A DNA stretch of 64,000 nucleotides from Vombatus ursinus (GCF_900497805.2 NW_020940358.1:27869848-27933847); one strand, 5' to 3'; positions 1-10,487 are shown, counted from the stretch's first letter. Translations and numbers: made by a program. The notes: a model not told the origin generated them from the letters alone.

Positions 1-234
1 TACTAGTGGCCTGCTCATCCTAGAAAATCCATCAGCAAAGCCTTCCCTTTTCTCCCATTGGTGAGTTTCTCTGGGTGCTTACATTTTGTGAAGGGGACAG
101 ATTTCCCGGCCTTCATTTTTTTTTTTCTCTGTCCTGTTCCTGATTATCGGGATTTCAAAATCATGCCCCTTCTGCTGGATATCTGTATCTCAACCCCAGC
201 TTCCTTTCATGTATTGTTTTCCTTCATTTGAGGT
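1..234. other. Unassigned sequence
   Basis: No coding exon or familiar repeat is recognised here. It lies left of a non-LTR retrotransposon 3' end and may be an older part of that element. Confidence 0.3.
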
Positions 235-562
235 ATCTGGGGCCATCTCCAGTCCTCCTGATCTGTATCTTGCCACTGGACCCAGATAGTTCCAGAGGAT
301 ATAGTGAGGCTGGTGACTTTGCACAGTCCACCCTCACTTAAATCCAATTCACTTTCAAGTCATGACTTCACCTTCCTGACTTCAGGGTCCTCTTCAAAAA
401 CAAAGAACAGGGGCAGCTAGGTGGCCCTGAATTCAGGAGGACCTGAGTTCAAATCCAGCCTCAGATACATAACATTTACCAGCTGGGTGACCCTGGACAA
501 GTCACTTAACCCCATTGCCTAGCTAAAAAAAAAAAAAAAAAAAAAAGGACAAACAACAACTA
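235..562 (+). mobile_element. 3' end of a non-LTR (RTE-like) LINE or its SINE partner
   Basis: The text around TCTTGCCACTGGACCCAGAT and the tail TCCTCTTCAAAAACAAAG..GGACAAACAAC match, in reverse, the 3' tail of the LINE at 6260-6617 (GTTGTCCTTCATTCTCAAAG). A marsupial SINE (410-546) splits the tail. The clade name is an inference. Confidence 0.55.
410..546 (+). mobile_element. Marsupial tRNA-derived SINE (short, poly-A type)
   Basis: It runs from GGGGCAGCTAGGTGG to a 20-odd A tail, with the box-B-like AGTTCAAATCC and the CACTTAACCCC block. An internal segment after the head is missing. It sits inside the tail of the element at 235-562, so it is younger. Confidence 0.85.
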
Positions 563-686
563 TTCTTCATTAGAATGTAAACTCCCTCAGAGCAGGGACT
601 GTCCTTTTTTCTTATATTTGTATCTCAGTGCTTATCAAACTGCTGGACACTTAGTAGGCACTCAATAAATGCTTATTTCCTTCTTT
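563..686 (+). mobile_element. L2 LINE 3' end
   Basis: It contains the L2 tail pattern: TGTAAACTCCCTCAGAGCAGGG, then CACTTAGTAGGCACTCAATAAATG. It is an ancient 5'-truncated copy. Confidence 0.7.
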
Positions 687-902
687 CCTTTCAGAGAAAA
701 CTCTTAAACCAAAAAGTTATGGTGCCTTGGATCATGGAGTTATGTGAGGTGTTGTGCCTTCTGGAGCTTTCCCTCATTGAGGGAAGTAAAAGATAGATAG
801 ATATAAAAAAATCCAAATCCCAGGTAGTTTTCACTCCTCCCCCTAAATGCCGTATTAACATTACAGAGAATAAGTGACAAAAATAGTTTAGGACATAGTT
901 TT

Positions 903-2385
903 TTCTTTTTTTTATTAATTTATTTTGATTTATCAATAATCACTTCCGTATGCTTTTGAGTTTAAAATTTTTCTCCCCCTTCCTCCCCACCACCCTCCCC
1001 AAGATGGCACACAATCTGATATAAGCTATAAATGTATAGTTATTAAACATATTTTCACATTACATGATGTTGTAAGTAAAAATTAAAACCAATAGGAGGA
1101 ACCATCAGAAAGAGGAAACAAAATTGAACAGAAGAGAAAAAAAATAGCAATTCGACTTTCATAGTTCTTTCTTTGGATGTGGATAGCTTTTTCATCACAA
1201 GGCCTTTGGAGATGTCTTAGATCTTTGTATTGCCAGGAAGGGTTAAGTTTATCAATATTAGTCATCACACAACATTGTTGTTATTGTGTACAATGTTCTC
1301 TTGGTTCTGCTCACTTCACTCAGCATCAGACCATACAAGTCTTTCCAGGTTTTTCTGAAGTCAGCCTGTTCATCATTTCTTATAGCACAATAGTATTCCA
1401 TCACTTTCATATACTGCAACTTGCTCAGCCATTCCCCAACTGATGGGCGTCCTCTCAGTTTCCAATTCTTTGCCACCACAAAAAGAGCTGCTATGAATAT
1501 TTTTGTACATGTGGATCCTTTTCTCATTTGTATGATGTCTTTGGGATATAGCCCTAGAGGTGCTATTTCTGGGTCAAAGGGTATGCACATTTTTATAGCC
1601 CTTTGGGCATAGTTCCAAATTGCTCTCCAAAATGGTTGGATCATTTCACAAATCCACCAACAATGCATTAGTGTCCCAATTTTCCCACATCTTCTCCAAC
1701 ATTTAACTTTCCTGTTTTGTCATGTTGGCCAATCTGATAGGTATGATGTGGTACCTCAGAGTTGTTTTGATTTGCATTTCTCTAATCAATAGTGATTTAG
1801 AGCATTTTTTCATATAACTACAGATGGCTTTAATTTCTTCATCTGAGAACTGGCTGTTCATATCCTTTGACCATTTATCGATTGGGGAATGATTTGTATT
1901 CTTATAAATTTGACTTAATTCTCTATATATTTTAGAAATGAGGCCCTCAGAGAGACTGGTTGTAAAAATTTTTTCCCAATTTTCTACCTTCCTTCTAATA
2001 TTAGTTGCATTGGCTTTGTTTGTGCTAAAACTTTTCAATTTAATGTAATCCAAATTATCCATTTTGCTTTTTGTAATGTTCTCTATCTCCTGTTTGGTCA
2101 TGAATTCTTCTGTTCTCCATAGATCTGACAGGTAAACTATTCCTTGCTCTCCCAGTTTGCTCATAGTATCAGCCTTTATATCTAAATCATGAACCCATTT
2201 TGACTTTATTTTGGTATATGGTGTGAGATTTTGGTCTATGCATAGTTTCTGCCATACTCTTTTCTAGTTTTCCCAGCAGTTTTTTTCAAAGAGTGGGTTC
2301 TTATCCCAGAAGCTGGGGTCTTTGGGTTTATCAAATAGTAGATTACTATAGTCATTGACTACTGTGTCTTGCATATTTAACCTAT
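903..2385 (-). mobile_element. L1 LINE, sense 3' part of a 5'-inverted insertion
   Basis: The minus strand encodes degenerate L1 ORF2 C-terminal sequence. Seen are MDNLDYIKLKSFS, WEKIFTTSLSEGLISKIYREL, SLLIREMQIKTTLRYHIIPI, CWWICEMIQPFWRAIWNY and a run through FDPEIAPLGLYPKD to the ORF2 end. The L1 3' UTR (CAAGATGG-type block, read in reverse near 1000) and an A/T tail at about 903 follow. Target-site duplication AGGACATAGTTTT lies at 890-902 and again at 2747-2759, beyond the inverted 5' part (2386-2746). Confidence 0.9.
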
Positions 2386-2746
2386 TACAAAACACATTTC
2401 ATGAAAATAAAGTCAGAGCTAAATAATTGGAAAAACATCAGTTGCTCATGGGTAGACCGAGCTAATATAATAAAAATGACAATTCTACCTAAGCTAATTT
2501 ACTTATTCAGTGCCATACCAATCAAACTACCAAAAAATTATTTTATGGAGTTAGAAAAAATTATAACAAGATTCATTTGGAAGAACAAAAGGTCCAGAAT
2601 ATCAAGGGAACTATTGAAAAGAAGTGCGGGGGAAGGGAGCCTAGCCATTCCAGATCTTAAATTGTACTATAAAGCAGCAATCATCAAAACTGCTTGGCAC
2701 TGGCTAAGAAATAGAGTGGTGGATCAGTGGAATAGGTAAAATATGC
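2386..2746 (+). mobile_element. L1 LINE, inverted 5' part of the same insertion
   Basis: The plus strand encodes the ORF2 stretch just upstream of the sense part: [21 protein letters not shown], then [10 protein letters not shown]-like sequence, [19 protein letters not shown] and DQWNR. It ends with AATAGGTAAAATATGCAGG, the same L1 position where the minus-strand part begins (AATAGGTTAAATATGCAAG). The 5'-most L1 position is at the inner joint and the 3'-most at the outer end, as twin priming predicts. Confidence 0.9.
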
Positions 2747-2942
2747 AGGACATAGTTTTAAACAGTATTGCAATGCACCCCTGTCCCGATGTGCTTCTGG
2801 AGTTACAGGCATCTTCATATTACTTTGTAACCCGGATCCCCAGTGCAGTGCTGTCCTCAGATATTCAGGACCTCCCCTCCCCAACTTTCACACTCTTGGA
2901 CCTGCCTTCCCTACATAGAACCCGACAAATTATGAACCCTTC

Positions 2943-3176
2943 CATCACTGGTGTGCTGGTAATTATTTAACAACCAGCTTGGGAGTGGGATTGGGGAAGG
3001 GGAGGAGTATTCCCAACACACTTTTAAACTTAATCTGCATTATTAACGTTTCCTCCATCACTTTCTTGAGTAAAGACAATCAACAAGACAATAAATCAAG
3101 CCTTGAGGTGCAAATACTCTCACTGGAAATTTAGCAATCAGCTCAGGTAGGAGTTGGTTCAAGCACACCCTTGCGT
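2943..3176 (+). mobile_element. Non-autonomous hAT-type DNA transposon, copy 1
   Basis: It starts GGTGTGCTGGTAATTATTTAA and ends CAAGCACACCCTTG, so the ends are inverted repeats (GGTGTGCTNG). Internal blocks such as TCCATCACTTTCTT and CAATAAATCAAGCC recur at 45818-46055 and, in reverse, at 55209-55440. No transposase sequence is present. Confidence 0.7.
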
Positions 3177-3484
3177 CCCACCTACAAAATTTACTGCCTT
3201 ATTCTCAGCTAATCTGATGGACTTTATTTTTGTTGTTGTCTTATTTTTACATCATTGACATTCCCCAATATAGTTCATCTTCTTCTCTCTGAGAGCCATC
3301 CTCTATAACAGAGAATAAGAAAGATGAGGAAAAAGCAAAACTAACATTTAAAAATCTGACTGTTTTATGTACTGTCCTATAGCTTCTCATATCTCTTTTT
3401 TGAGAATCAAGCAGGGTCTTGATAATTTCATAATATTGAGTTTTGATTGTTTTATTGTTCATTTACATTGCTGCTTGTGTATGG

Positions 3485-3632
3485 GTTTTCAGTTGTGTCC
3501 TACTCTTTATGACTCCATTTGGGGTCACACAACTAGAAAGTAAATGTCTGAGGCCAGATTTGAACTCAGGCAAATGAGACTTCCTGACTTTAGGCCTGGT
3601 ACTCTATCCACTGTGCCACCCAGCTGTTTATC
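3485..3632 (-). mobile_element. Marsupial SINE (long type), degraded
   Basis: It reads in reverse: GACTCCATTTGGGGTCAC, then CAGATTTGAACTCAGG, then CACTGTGCCACCCAGCTG. Confidence 0.7.
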
Positions 3633-3815
3633 ATCATTGTTTATATTGTTCTCTTCATTCTATTTATTTCAGTTCATCAATTCACACAATTCTTCCCAAG
3701 CTCCTCTTAATTCTTCATATTCATTGTCTCTTAGGGTGCAGTAATATTCCATTACATTCATGGATCAAAGCTGGCTTAGCCATCCCCCAACTGAAGTCCA
3801 TCTGATGAACTTCAT
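3633..3815 (-). mobile_element. Degraded L1 ORF2 3' fragment
   Basis: The order GTAATATTCCATTACATTCAT, GGCTTAGCCATCCCCCAACTG matches the reverse of the L1 ORF2 C-terminal coding block seen better preserved at 1380-1450 and 20515-20580. Confidence 0.45.
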
Positions 3816-4064
3816 TCAACCTGTATGGAAACAAATGAAGTAAGGATTTCCTCTCCTTCCTCCACCTTTGCTGTTTTGTCCCAGCTGATGGGTACTACCG
3901 AGCTCCAGAGGGGAAAAAAAAAACAAAACTGATTTAATTTGTCTTAGTCAAAATCAAATATGAAATGAGGTCTCCCCTTAGTGGTCTTGCTTTGCATTTG
4001 CAGCAAGGAGCCCAACTATAGCAATAACAAGCTGAAACCGTAGAATGTGGTACATAATATTAGA

Positions 4065-4262
4065 ACTAAGAGATCTCAGGATTTAGAGCTAGAAGGGATT
4101 TTAGAGATGATCTAGTTCAGTCTCTTTCTTCTGCAGATGAGGTAATGGAGGTCCAGAGAGGGGTGGTAACTTGCCCAAGGTCACACAGGGAGTTTGCAGC
4201 TGCAGGGCGGGATTTGAGACCAGAGCTTCTTAATCCAGGGCTCCTCCTCCTATACCCTGCTG
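4065..4262 (-). mobile_element. MIR-like core-SINE
   Basis: Reverse MIR pattern: TTAGAGCTAGAAGGGATTTTAG, GATGAGGTAATGGAGG, CTTGCCCAAGGTCACACAG, GGGATTTGAGACC. Confidence 0.7.
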
Positions 4263-5100
4263 CCTCCCCACGGACACCGGAATGAAGTACAACTTTCCAT
4301 CCCTTCTCTGTAAGTTGATCTAAGGCTCTGACAGTGGCCTCGTGGGGAAGGGGTGAAGGGCCCCAGGGTGGGGGCACCTGAGCCTTGTGTCTGAGCCCCT
4401 GGACGGCTGTCTCTGTAAGCCATAGACCAGGAGGCGTTGGCCACTTCCTCCTGCCTTCTACCATTCCTAGAGAGATTGTTCGCCATTATGGTCACTGTCA
4501 CTGGCTTCATTCAGGCATTGTCTCACCATCCTGAGCAGGCGGTAGGGTAGAGAGGCAGGAGACAGGAAGGGTCAAAGTACTATGAGATGTATAGGAGGCC
4601 TTTCTTCTAGCTTGAGCTCCCAGAAAGGAATTGATTGTCCAGCCTACATCTGAGCTCCAAGGCCTGTTGCCATGTAGTGCATGAGTAGTAGCTAAAAAAA
4701 AATCTTGCTGCTACTCTCCAGCAGGGAGAAAGCCCTGGGATACCAATACTCCCCACCCTAGGGTCCAAAGCCGAGAATTCTGACCAGGTGGAGAACTGAG
4801 CCTTTGGTGACTCAGCAGGGTAGTGTAGACCATGGTCCCATACATCCCCACTGAAGTGGAAAGACATGGGCCAGTAGGGGGAACATCTTCTGGAGGATCA
4901 GGGGGTACCCCTCTAGGTACTTTCCTAGCTTTGCCCCAACTGATCAACCCAACCCCTCATCTTGAAGCTTCAATTTCCAAATATTTCTCAGTCAGGGCCT
5001 CCTGTCTCCTTGGTTCTTTTTGGTCCCAGCCCCCAGCCCCAGCCAAGCTAGCATGTCACTCAGGGGCTGTCATGGGGTAAGCATGTCAATAATAATAACT
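4263..5100. other. Unassigned, mostly unique sequence
   Basis: This is moderately GC-rich sequence. Several short open frames on both strands overlap each other, but none resembles a known protein or has convincing splice sites. No repeat family is recognised. Confidence 0.35.
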
Positions 5101-5110
5101 GGCATATATA

Positions 5111-5188
5111 CAGAGCATCCCAAAACTCTTAGTTGCAGTTTGAGTCTATTAAAGCTTAAAATTGCACTAAGACTTTTGGAACACTGTG
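5111..5188. mobile_element. Palindromic mariner-like MITE
   Basis: This is a 78-bp hairpin. CAGAGCATCCCAAAACTCTTAG at the left pairs with CTAAGACTTTTGGAACACTGTG at the right, around a centre near TATTAAAGCTTAAA. TA dinucleotides flank both ends (5109-5110, 5189-5190), as expected for Tc1/mariner target duplication. Confidence 0.75.
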
Positions 5189-5204
5189 TATAATACTTTG
5201 GGAT

Positions 5205-5640
5205 TTACAAAATACATTACCTGCTTTATTTTATTTGTTCCTCGTGACAACCTTGTGAGATAGATAGAATAAGGTATTATTATCCCCACTTGACAAATGA
5301 GGAAATGTGAGACTCAAGTATGAGGCTAAAGTGTCTTCACTGAATCCCAGAATGTCAGAGCCGGAAAGGACTTTAGGTCACACAGCTAGCGAATACCAAA
5401 GAAAGAACTGGAACTGAAATCATCTGACTGTAGACCCAGTGTTCACTGTATATCCCTAACTCTCATCCACATACGTCTTCTCTGTGTCCTACCATGGGGT
5501 TGCAGGTAAGGTTTTACAGCCGCATTTTGAAACTGAAGCAAATAAGGCCTGATAAGGTTAAGTGTTTTACCCAAGGTGATACACTAGTATATATCAATAG
5601 CCAGGACTAGAACCCAGGTCTGCCATCTGTGTGGTTGTCT
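5205..5640 (-). mobile_element. Two adjacent MIR/core-SINE remnants
   Basis: The first (5205-5340) shows TTTGGGATTTACAAAATACATTACC and CCCCACTTGACAAATGAGGAAA in reverse SINE order. The second (about 5500-5640) shows AGGTTAAGTGTTTTACCCAAGG and GACTAGAACCCAGGTC. Confidence 0.5.
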
Positions 5641-6184
5641 ATCATATTAATAAAAGGGTAGAATTCTGGAACGGAAAGAGCATCAAGCTTAGAGTCAAGG
5701 GACCTCAGTTTCCTGAAACTTTCTATCTAATCATTTCTTAGAGCCTTGGTATCCTCTCTTTTAAGAATAATACTCATACTGCCAACACCTCCCAGGGTTG
5801 TTGTGAGGAAAATGGTGTAGTTATGTGAACTTGTGATTATTTCTCCTCCCTCAGCTGCCGGGTGACTGAGGAGCAAGTCAATAAAACTTCCATTAAAACT
5901 AACAGCCCGTGACCAGGGCATGAAGGGAACTGTTGGAGCATCGGAGATTCCAGATTTGCTTCGAGCAGCCTGTGCGTGTTGTCCTTCCAGAGGTCACAGC
6001 TAAGGAGGAGGCTCATCTGGGGCATGGTCACAGACTCATCACGTGGCCCTGAGAGAGATGCTTCCATACTTGATATTGCCATTACCTTAATTTCTAGAAC
6101 GAGGCTGAACACATTAGGGTACAGAGAGCTGTTTTTCAGAGCTGTTCAACAACAGAATGGGATGACTTGGTAGGTAGTGATTCC

Positions 6185-6259
6185 CCTCTTAGTCAGTCAG
6201 TCAATAAACATTTATTAAGCACCTACTATGTGCCAGGCACTGTGCTAAGTGCTGGGGAT
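6185..6259 (-). mobile_element. L2 LINE 3' end, left piece
   Basis: Read in reverse, CAATAAACATTTATTAAGCACC..GCCAGGCACTGTGCTAAGTG is the L2 3' end. It continues after the inserted LINE at 7046. Confidence 0.75.
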
Positions 6260-6617
6260 TGGTTGGTTGTTGTCCTTCATTCTCAAAGAGCACCAAAAGG
6301 ACATCACTATGTTAGAGTCAAGTTACGGTGTCTGACTGTGGCTGATCAGACCAATATGATTTTGGGGTGCTCTACCACAGGTTGGGCACAAGTGGTCCAT
6401 GTGGATATTTGGGGTGGATTCTCTAAATTTGCGTATCTTGCATTTCCTTTTAGCTGCTTCAATTCTGCTTTGCTCATAGAGCACAGCACCTTCTCTGATG
6501 AGGACATGCCATGCTGAGCCGTCCTGTGCCAGTGTCTCCCATGTCACACATTCAATTCCAAAGTTCTTAAGAGAGACCTTGAGAGTGTCCTTGCATTGCT
6601 TCTTCTGACCACCTTAG
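6260..6617 (-). mobile_element. Non-L1 LINE, sense 3' part of a 5'-inverted insertion
   Basis: The minus strand encodes the C-terminus of a non-LTR retrotransposon ORF: GGQKK-type sequence, CKDTLK, WETLAQDGSAWHV, then a terminal zinc-finger-like CPTCGR..IGLISH. The tail GTTGTCCTTCATTCTCAAAG (in reverse) follows. The immediately upstream part of the same ORF lies at 6618-7032 in opposite orientation. Target duplications AAGTGCTGGGGAT (6247-6259) and AAGTGCTAGGGAT (7033-7045) bracket both pieces. Confidence 0.85.
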
Positions 6618-7032
6618 CAGTATACTTTCTAGGGATGTACACATTGATAATGACGTTGACACACTCATTGAAAGAGCTAGCTCAGTGTTTGGGAGGCTCC
6701 AAAAGAAAGTGTGGCACAGAAGTAGTAGACTGACTACTAAACTGAAGGTCAACAAAACCATTGCACTGACCTCGTTGTATGCCTGTGAAACCTGAACAAT
6801 ATATCAGCACCAGGCCAGAAAACTGAATTGCTTCCATTTGAATTGTCTTAGGAAGATTCTGAAGATCCCCTGGCAGGATAAGGTACCAGACACTGAGGTC
6901 CTTTCTCAAGCTAAACTGCCAAGCATTCAAACTCTAATGCAGAGAGTGCAACTACGATGGGTTGGCCACATTGTTCGAATGCCAAATAGATGTTTGCCTA
7001 AAAGACTATTCTATGGAGAACTCAAATAGGGC
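6618..7032 (+). mobile_element. Non-L1 LINE, inverted 5' part of the same insertion
   Basis: The plus strand encodes the post-reverse-transcriptase region: IDNDVDTLIERASSVFGRLQ, TKLKVNKTIALTSLYACET, LNCLRKILKIPWQDKVPDTE and QRVQLRWVGHIVRMPNRCLP up to RLFYGELK. In related elements this directly precedes the G-G-Q-K-K segment that begins the sense part, so the two pieces are contiguous but inverted. One in-frame stop interrupts the first segment after ACET. Confidence 0.85.
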
Positions 7033-7045
7033 AAGTGCTAGGGAT

Positions 7046-7460
7046 ACAAAGAAAGGCAAAAGACAGTCCCTATTGACAAGGAGATCACAACATAACCAGG
7101 GAGACCACATTTAAATAGCTATGAACAAACAAGCGGCATACAGGATAAATTGGAAATAATCAACAGAGGGAAGGCACTAGCATTAAGAGGGTCAGGAAAG
7201 GCTTCCTGTAGAAGGTAGGATTGTAGCTGGGGCTTGAAGAAAACCAGGGAAGTCAGGAGGTAGAGGTGAGTAGGGGGAGAATTCCAGGCACAGGAGACAG
7301 CCAGGGAAAACACTAGGAGTCAGGAGACAGAGTCTTATGTGAGAAACAGAGAGGAGGACGGCATACTGGATTGCCTGTTACATGATAGAGTATAAGGTAT
7401 AAGAAGCCTGGATAGGCAGTAGGAGAGAGTGGCTATGTGCAGAAAGATTAATATGGAGAC
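7046..7460 (-). mobile_element. L2 LINE 3' part, right piece
   Basis: This continues the L2 copy begun at 6185. GATACAAAGAAAGGCAAAAGAC, AAGGCACTAGCATTAAG, AGGCTTCCTGTAGAAGG and AATTCCAGGCACAGGAGAC recur in the other reverse-oriented L2 copies of this window. Confidence 0.7.
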
Positions 7461-7607
7461 TGGTTGACCATTTGTCTCATATGCTGGAGAGGAGCTTCCT
7501 ACTTCAGGTGTGGGGAGGGGGATTAAAAGAATTCTGAGGTTCCGGCCACATTTGGAATTCTAAGGTTCTAGGCCTGCACAGGTAGGCTTGCTCATCTGGT
7601 GGCAGCA

Positions 7608-8050
7608 CAGAATCACAGAATCTTAGAGCTGGAAGGGATCTCAGCGCCATCTCTTCCAAACTCTGCTCCCAAAGCAATCCCCAGTAGAGTACTACGGACA
7701 AGCGGTCAACTAGCCTCTGCTTAAAAGGCCTCATTAACTTCCCGAGACAAATCAGGCCACTTTTGGACAGCCCTAACTGTTGGAATGTTTTTCTTTTTAT
7801 TAAACCCTATTTGTCTCTTTGTAACAACGTCCAGCCCTCCATTGCTCCTGGTTCTGCCCTCTGGGTCAACGAAAAACAAGCAAAATGCAACAGCTCCCTT
7901 CCAGTACTTGTTTGCCATGAGTTTTCTCTTTTATGGTCTAACTTCCTTCAGTCAGTCCTTACATGACACAGGCTCAAGGCCCTTATCATTGGGTTTGTTC
8001 TTCTTTGGACATAATAATGGATAATCCTCTTGAGATCAGGTCCAATTTAA
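7608..8050 (-). mobile_element. L3/CR1-like LINE 3' end
   Basis: Its reverse complement shows the order found in the + copies at 30290 and 32470: CAAGTACTGGAAGG, AGAACCAGGAGCAATGGAGG, TTACAAAGAGACAAATAGGG, AACAGTTAGGGCTGTCCAAA. The left end carries a SINE-like TCTTAGAGCTGGAAGGGATC. Confidence 0.6.
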
Positions 8051-8054
8051 CCTG

Positions 8055-8205
8055 TATACATTTTGCTTGTACATAGTGATTTGCAGTTTCCTCTATCAGA
8101 CTTTGAGTTGCTTGAGATTGGTGACTATATCTTTGTATCCTCAATGCTTAGCATAGAGTCTGGCACATAGTAAGTACTTAATAAATACTTGTTGGCACAA
8201 TAACA
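8055..8205 (+). mobile_element. L2 LINE 3' end
   Basis: It has TTGAGTTGCTTGAGATTGGTGA, TTTGTATCCTCAATGCTTAGC and GGCACATAGTAAGTACTTAA. Confidence 0.7.
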
Positions 8206-8410
8206 TTCTCCAGCCTATCTTTATCCTTAGTATGTCCTAATAATATTCATAGCTGGCAATTTCACCATATGTGGAAATAGTTATGTTAGACTTTGAATTC
8301 TCAAATAGATTAAATTCTCAAATAATCGGTCAATACGGACTGTACCCTTCTGTCTCCTGAAATGGTGACCTTAGGATGTGCATGCATGGCACACAATTAA
8401 AATCTCTTGT

Positions 8411-8628
8411 GGATAGAGTACAGGGACTAGAGTCAGGAAGATCTGAGTTTAAATCTGGCCTCAGACACTTACTGGCTGTGTGACCTTAGGCAAGTCACTT
8501 GACTCTGTTTGCCTCAGTTTCCTCATCTGTAAAATGAGTTGGAGAAGGAAATGGCAAACCATTTCAGTGCCAAGAAAACCACAAAATAGGGTCAGGAAGA
8601 GTTGAATATGGCTAAACAACAAGACAAT
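8411..8628 (+). mobile_element. Marsupial SINE (long type)
   Basis: Ordered blocks: GTGGATAGAGTACAGGGACT, TCTGGCCTCAGACACTTACT, CTCAGTTTCCTCATCTGTAA, GGAAATGGCAAACCATT, then an AACAAC-like tail. Confidence 0.85.
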
Positions 8629-8639
8629 GTGTAAGAGAA

Positions 8640-9178
8640 CATGGAGAAGGACAAAAAATGGCTGGGGCCCTCAAGAAACCTATGGTCTAATCCATGCTAA
8701 ATCTCTCATGGCTGGTACTGTCTAGTTTCCACATTTATTAGTTATGTGACCTGAGGCAAGTCATTTTACCTTACCAGCAAATTGGGGCTAGTGTTAACTG
8801 ACCCCATTAAAGGCTTTGCAAACATTAAAGCCCTATGGAAATTTTAGCTGCTATTACTGTCAACAAGGACCTGCACCCAATCTCAGACAGTAGGACTAGA
8901 GGTACCCTTTCAAGTCTAGAAGGGGAAATGAAGACTGTGGGATGGGAGGGAATATCAAGGTCAATGCAAGTTAGGGTTACAGATAACTGAAAGGGCAATG
9001 AAAAGACGTGGTGGCCATAAGGAGGGTGATGTATAAGCAGGAGAATTGGCATAGAAGGCATCAGTGGGAACATGTATGATGGAAGGTGGTCAGGTCATGT
9101 GGTAGCATGAGAGAGCACCAGAAAGCAACCCTAGGTTGTGGAAAAAACAAAAGAAAAAAGTCCTCTAATAAGGTTAAG
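8640..9178. other. Unassigned with one MIR remnant
   Basis: A weak MIR-like stretch occurs around 8720-8840 (TATGTGACCTGAGGCAAGTC, TTTGCAAACATTAAAGCCC). The rest shows no gene or recognised repeat. Confidence 0.35.
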
Positions 9179-9440
9179 GGGCCAGCTAGGTAATGCAGTA
9201 GTTAGAGTGCTGGGCCTGGAGTCAGGAAGACTCATCTTCTGGAATTCAAATCTGGCCTCAGACATGTACTAGCTGTGTGACCCTGAGCAAATCACTTAAC
9301 CCTGTTTGCCTCAGTTTCCTTATCTGTAAAATGTGCTGAAGAAGGAAATGGCAAACCATTCCACTATCTTTGTCAAAAATGCCCCAAATGGGGATCACAA
9401 AGAGTTGCAGAGAACTGAAAAAGATTGAACAATAACAAAA
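9179..9440 (+). mobile_element. Marsupial SINE (long type)
   Basis: Complete in length from GGCCAGCTAGGTAATGCAG through AGACTCATCTTCT, GCTGTGTGACCCTGAGC and GGAAATGGCAAACCATTCC to the tail GAACAATAACAAAA. Confidence 0.9.
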
Positions 9441-9449
9441 TAAGGTTAG

Positions 9450-10040
9450 GGACTTCATAAATATCAGGAATTCCTGGATGAAGGAACTTACTTCCTCTCT
9501 ACCAAGCAGGCCAGCATCCGCTTGGTAGTCTAAGAAAGTTGCCTAGATCATTGAGTGGTTAAGTAAAGTGTTCAGGGACATCAAGCCACTACTATTTCAG
9601 AGGAAGAACTTGAACCCAGGTTATCCGGGCTTGAAGGCTTGCTCACTATATATTAAGCCATACTGTCTCTCTGCAATATTTGCAGAAAATTTGGAGTAGG
9701 GCTGGACAGGATGAGAAAGTGTAGCAGGACTTTGATCTTTAGCAAGAGAGGGATTGGATTTCAGCAATGAATTTCATCCCATAGATGAAATCATGAATCC
9801 ATCAGAATCCATTATACACACATAAAAGTATGCATAATGAATTATAGTACATGCATCAGCCACGGTCTGACTAGGGTAGAAGAGAGTTTCATAAGAGAAA
9901 CAGGTATGCTAGAGTGGAAAGAGCCCTCAGGAGTCAGCAGTCTTGGGTTTAAGTCACAGACTTGCCAAGAATTATGTGCTATCTTAGCCTCAGCATCCTC
10001 CTCTAAAAAAAAAGGAAGCTGGCCTAGCTAGATGAACTCT
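9450..10040. other. Unassigned with weak SINE traces
   Basis: A reverse MIR-like trace (9540-9670: TTGAACCCAGGTTATCC) and a forward one near 9905-10030 are visible. There are no coding signals. Confidence 0.35.
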
Positions 10041-10044
10041 TAAG

Positions 10045-10235
10045 GTCATAGAATCATAGATTTAGAACTGGATGGAGTCTTAGAGACCGCCTAGTTCATC
10101 CTCCTCATTTTTATAGATGAGGAAATTAGGACCCTGGGTAGTTAAGTAACTTGCCTAATGCCCCATAGGTAGTAACCAGAACCAGGATATGAACCCAGAT
10201 TCTCTGGTTCCAAATTCACCACCCTGTCTCTCTTG
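10045..10235 (-). mobile_element. MIR-like core-SINE
   Basis: Reverse order: ATAGATTTAGAACTGGATGG, TAGATGAGGAAATTAGGACC, TATGAACCCAGATTCTCTGG. Confidence 0.7.
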
Positions 10236-10331
10236 AGCAGTCTCTATCCTAAGGTCTCTCTTAGCTTTGACATTGTATGCTTTACATTCCAAGGCCCCCT
10301 CCTGTTCTGACACAATTCTCTCTCTCTGTTT

Positions 10332-10487
10332 CTTTTTTTTGGGGGGGGGCTAGGCAATGGAGTTGAGTGACTTGCCCAGGGTCACACAGTTAGTAAGTGC
10401 AAGTGTTTGGTCTGAGGCCGGATTTGAACTCAGGTCCTCCTGAATCCAGGGCAGGTGCTCTACCCACTGTGCCACCTAACTGCCCCC
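10332..10487 (-). mobile_element. Marsupial SINE (short type)
   Basis: In reverse: T/G-rich tail remnant, GTGACTTGCCCAGGGTCACA, GGATTTGAACTCAGGTCCTC, CACTGTGCCACCTAACTGCC. Confidence 0.9.

Noticed and set aside
6323-6547. CPTCGR..GLISH suggests a C2H2 zinc-finger gene.
   Set aside because: It is the C-terminus of a non-LTR retrotransposon ORF, preceded by its typical WETLAQD segment and followed by the element's 3' tail.
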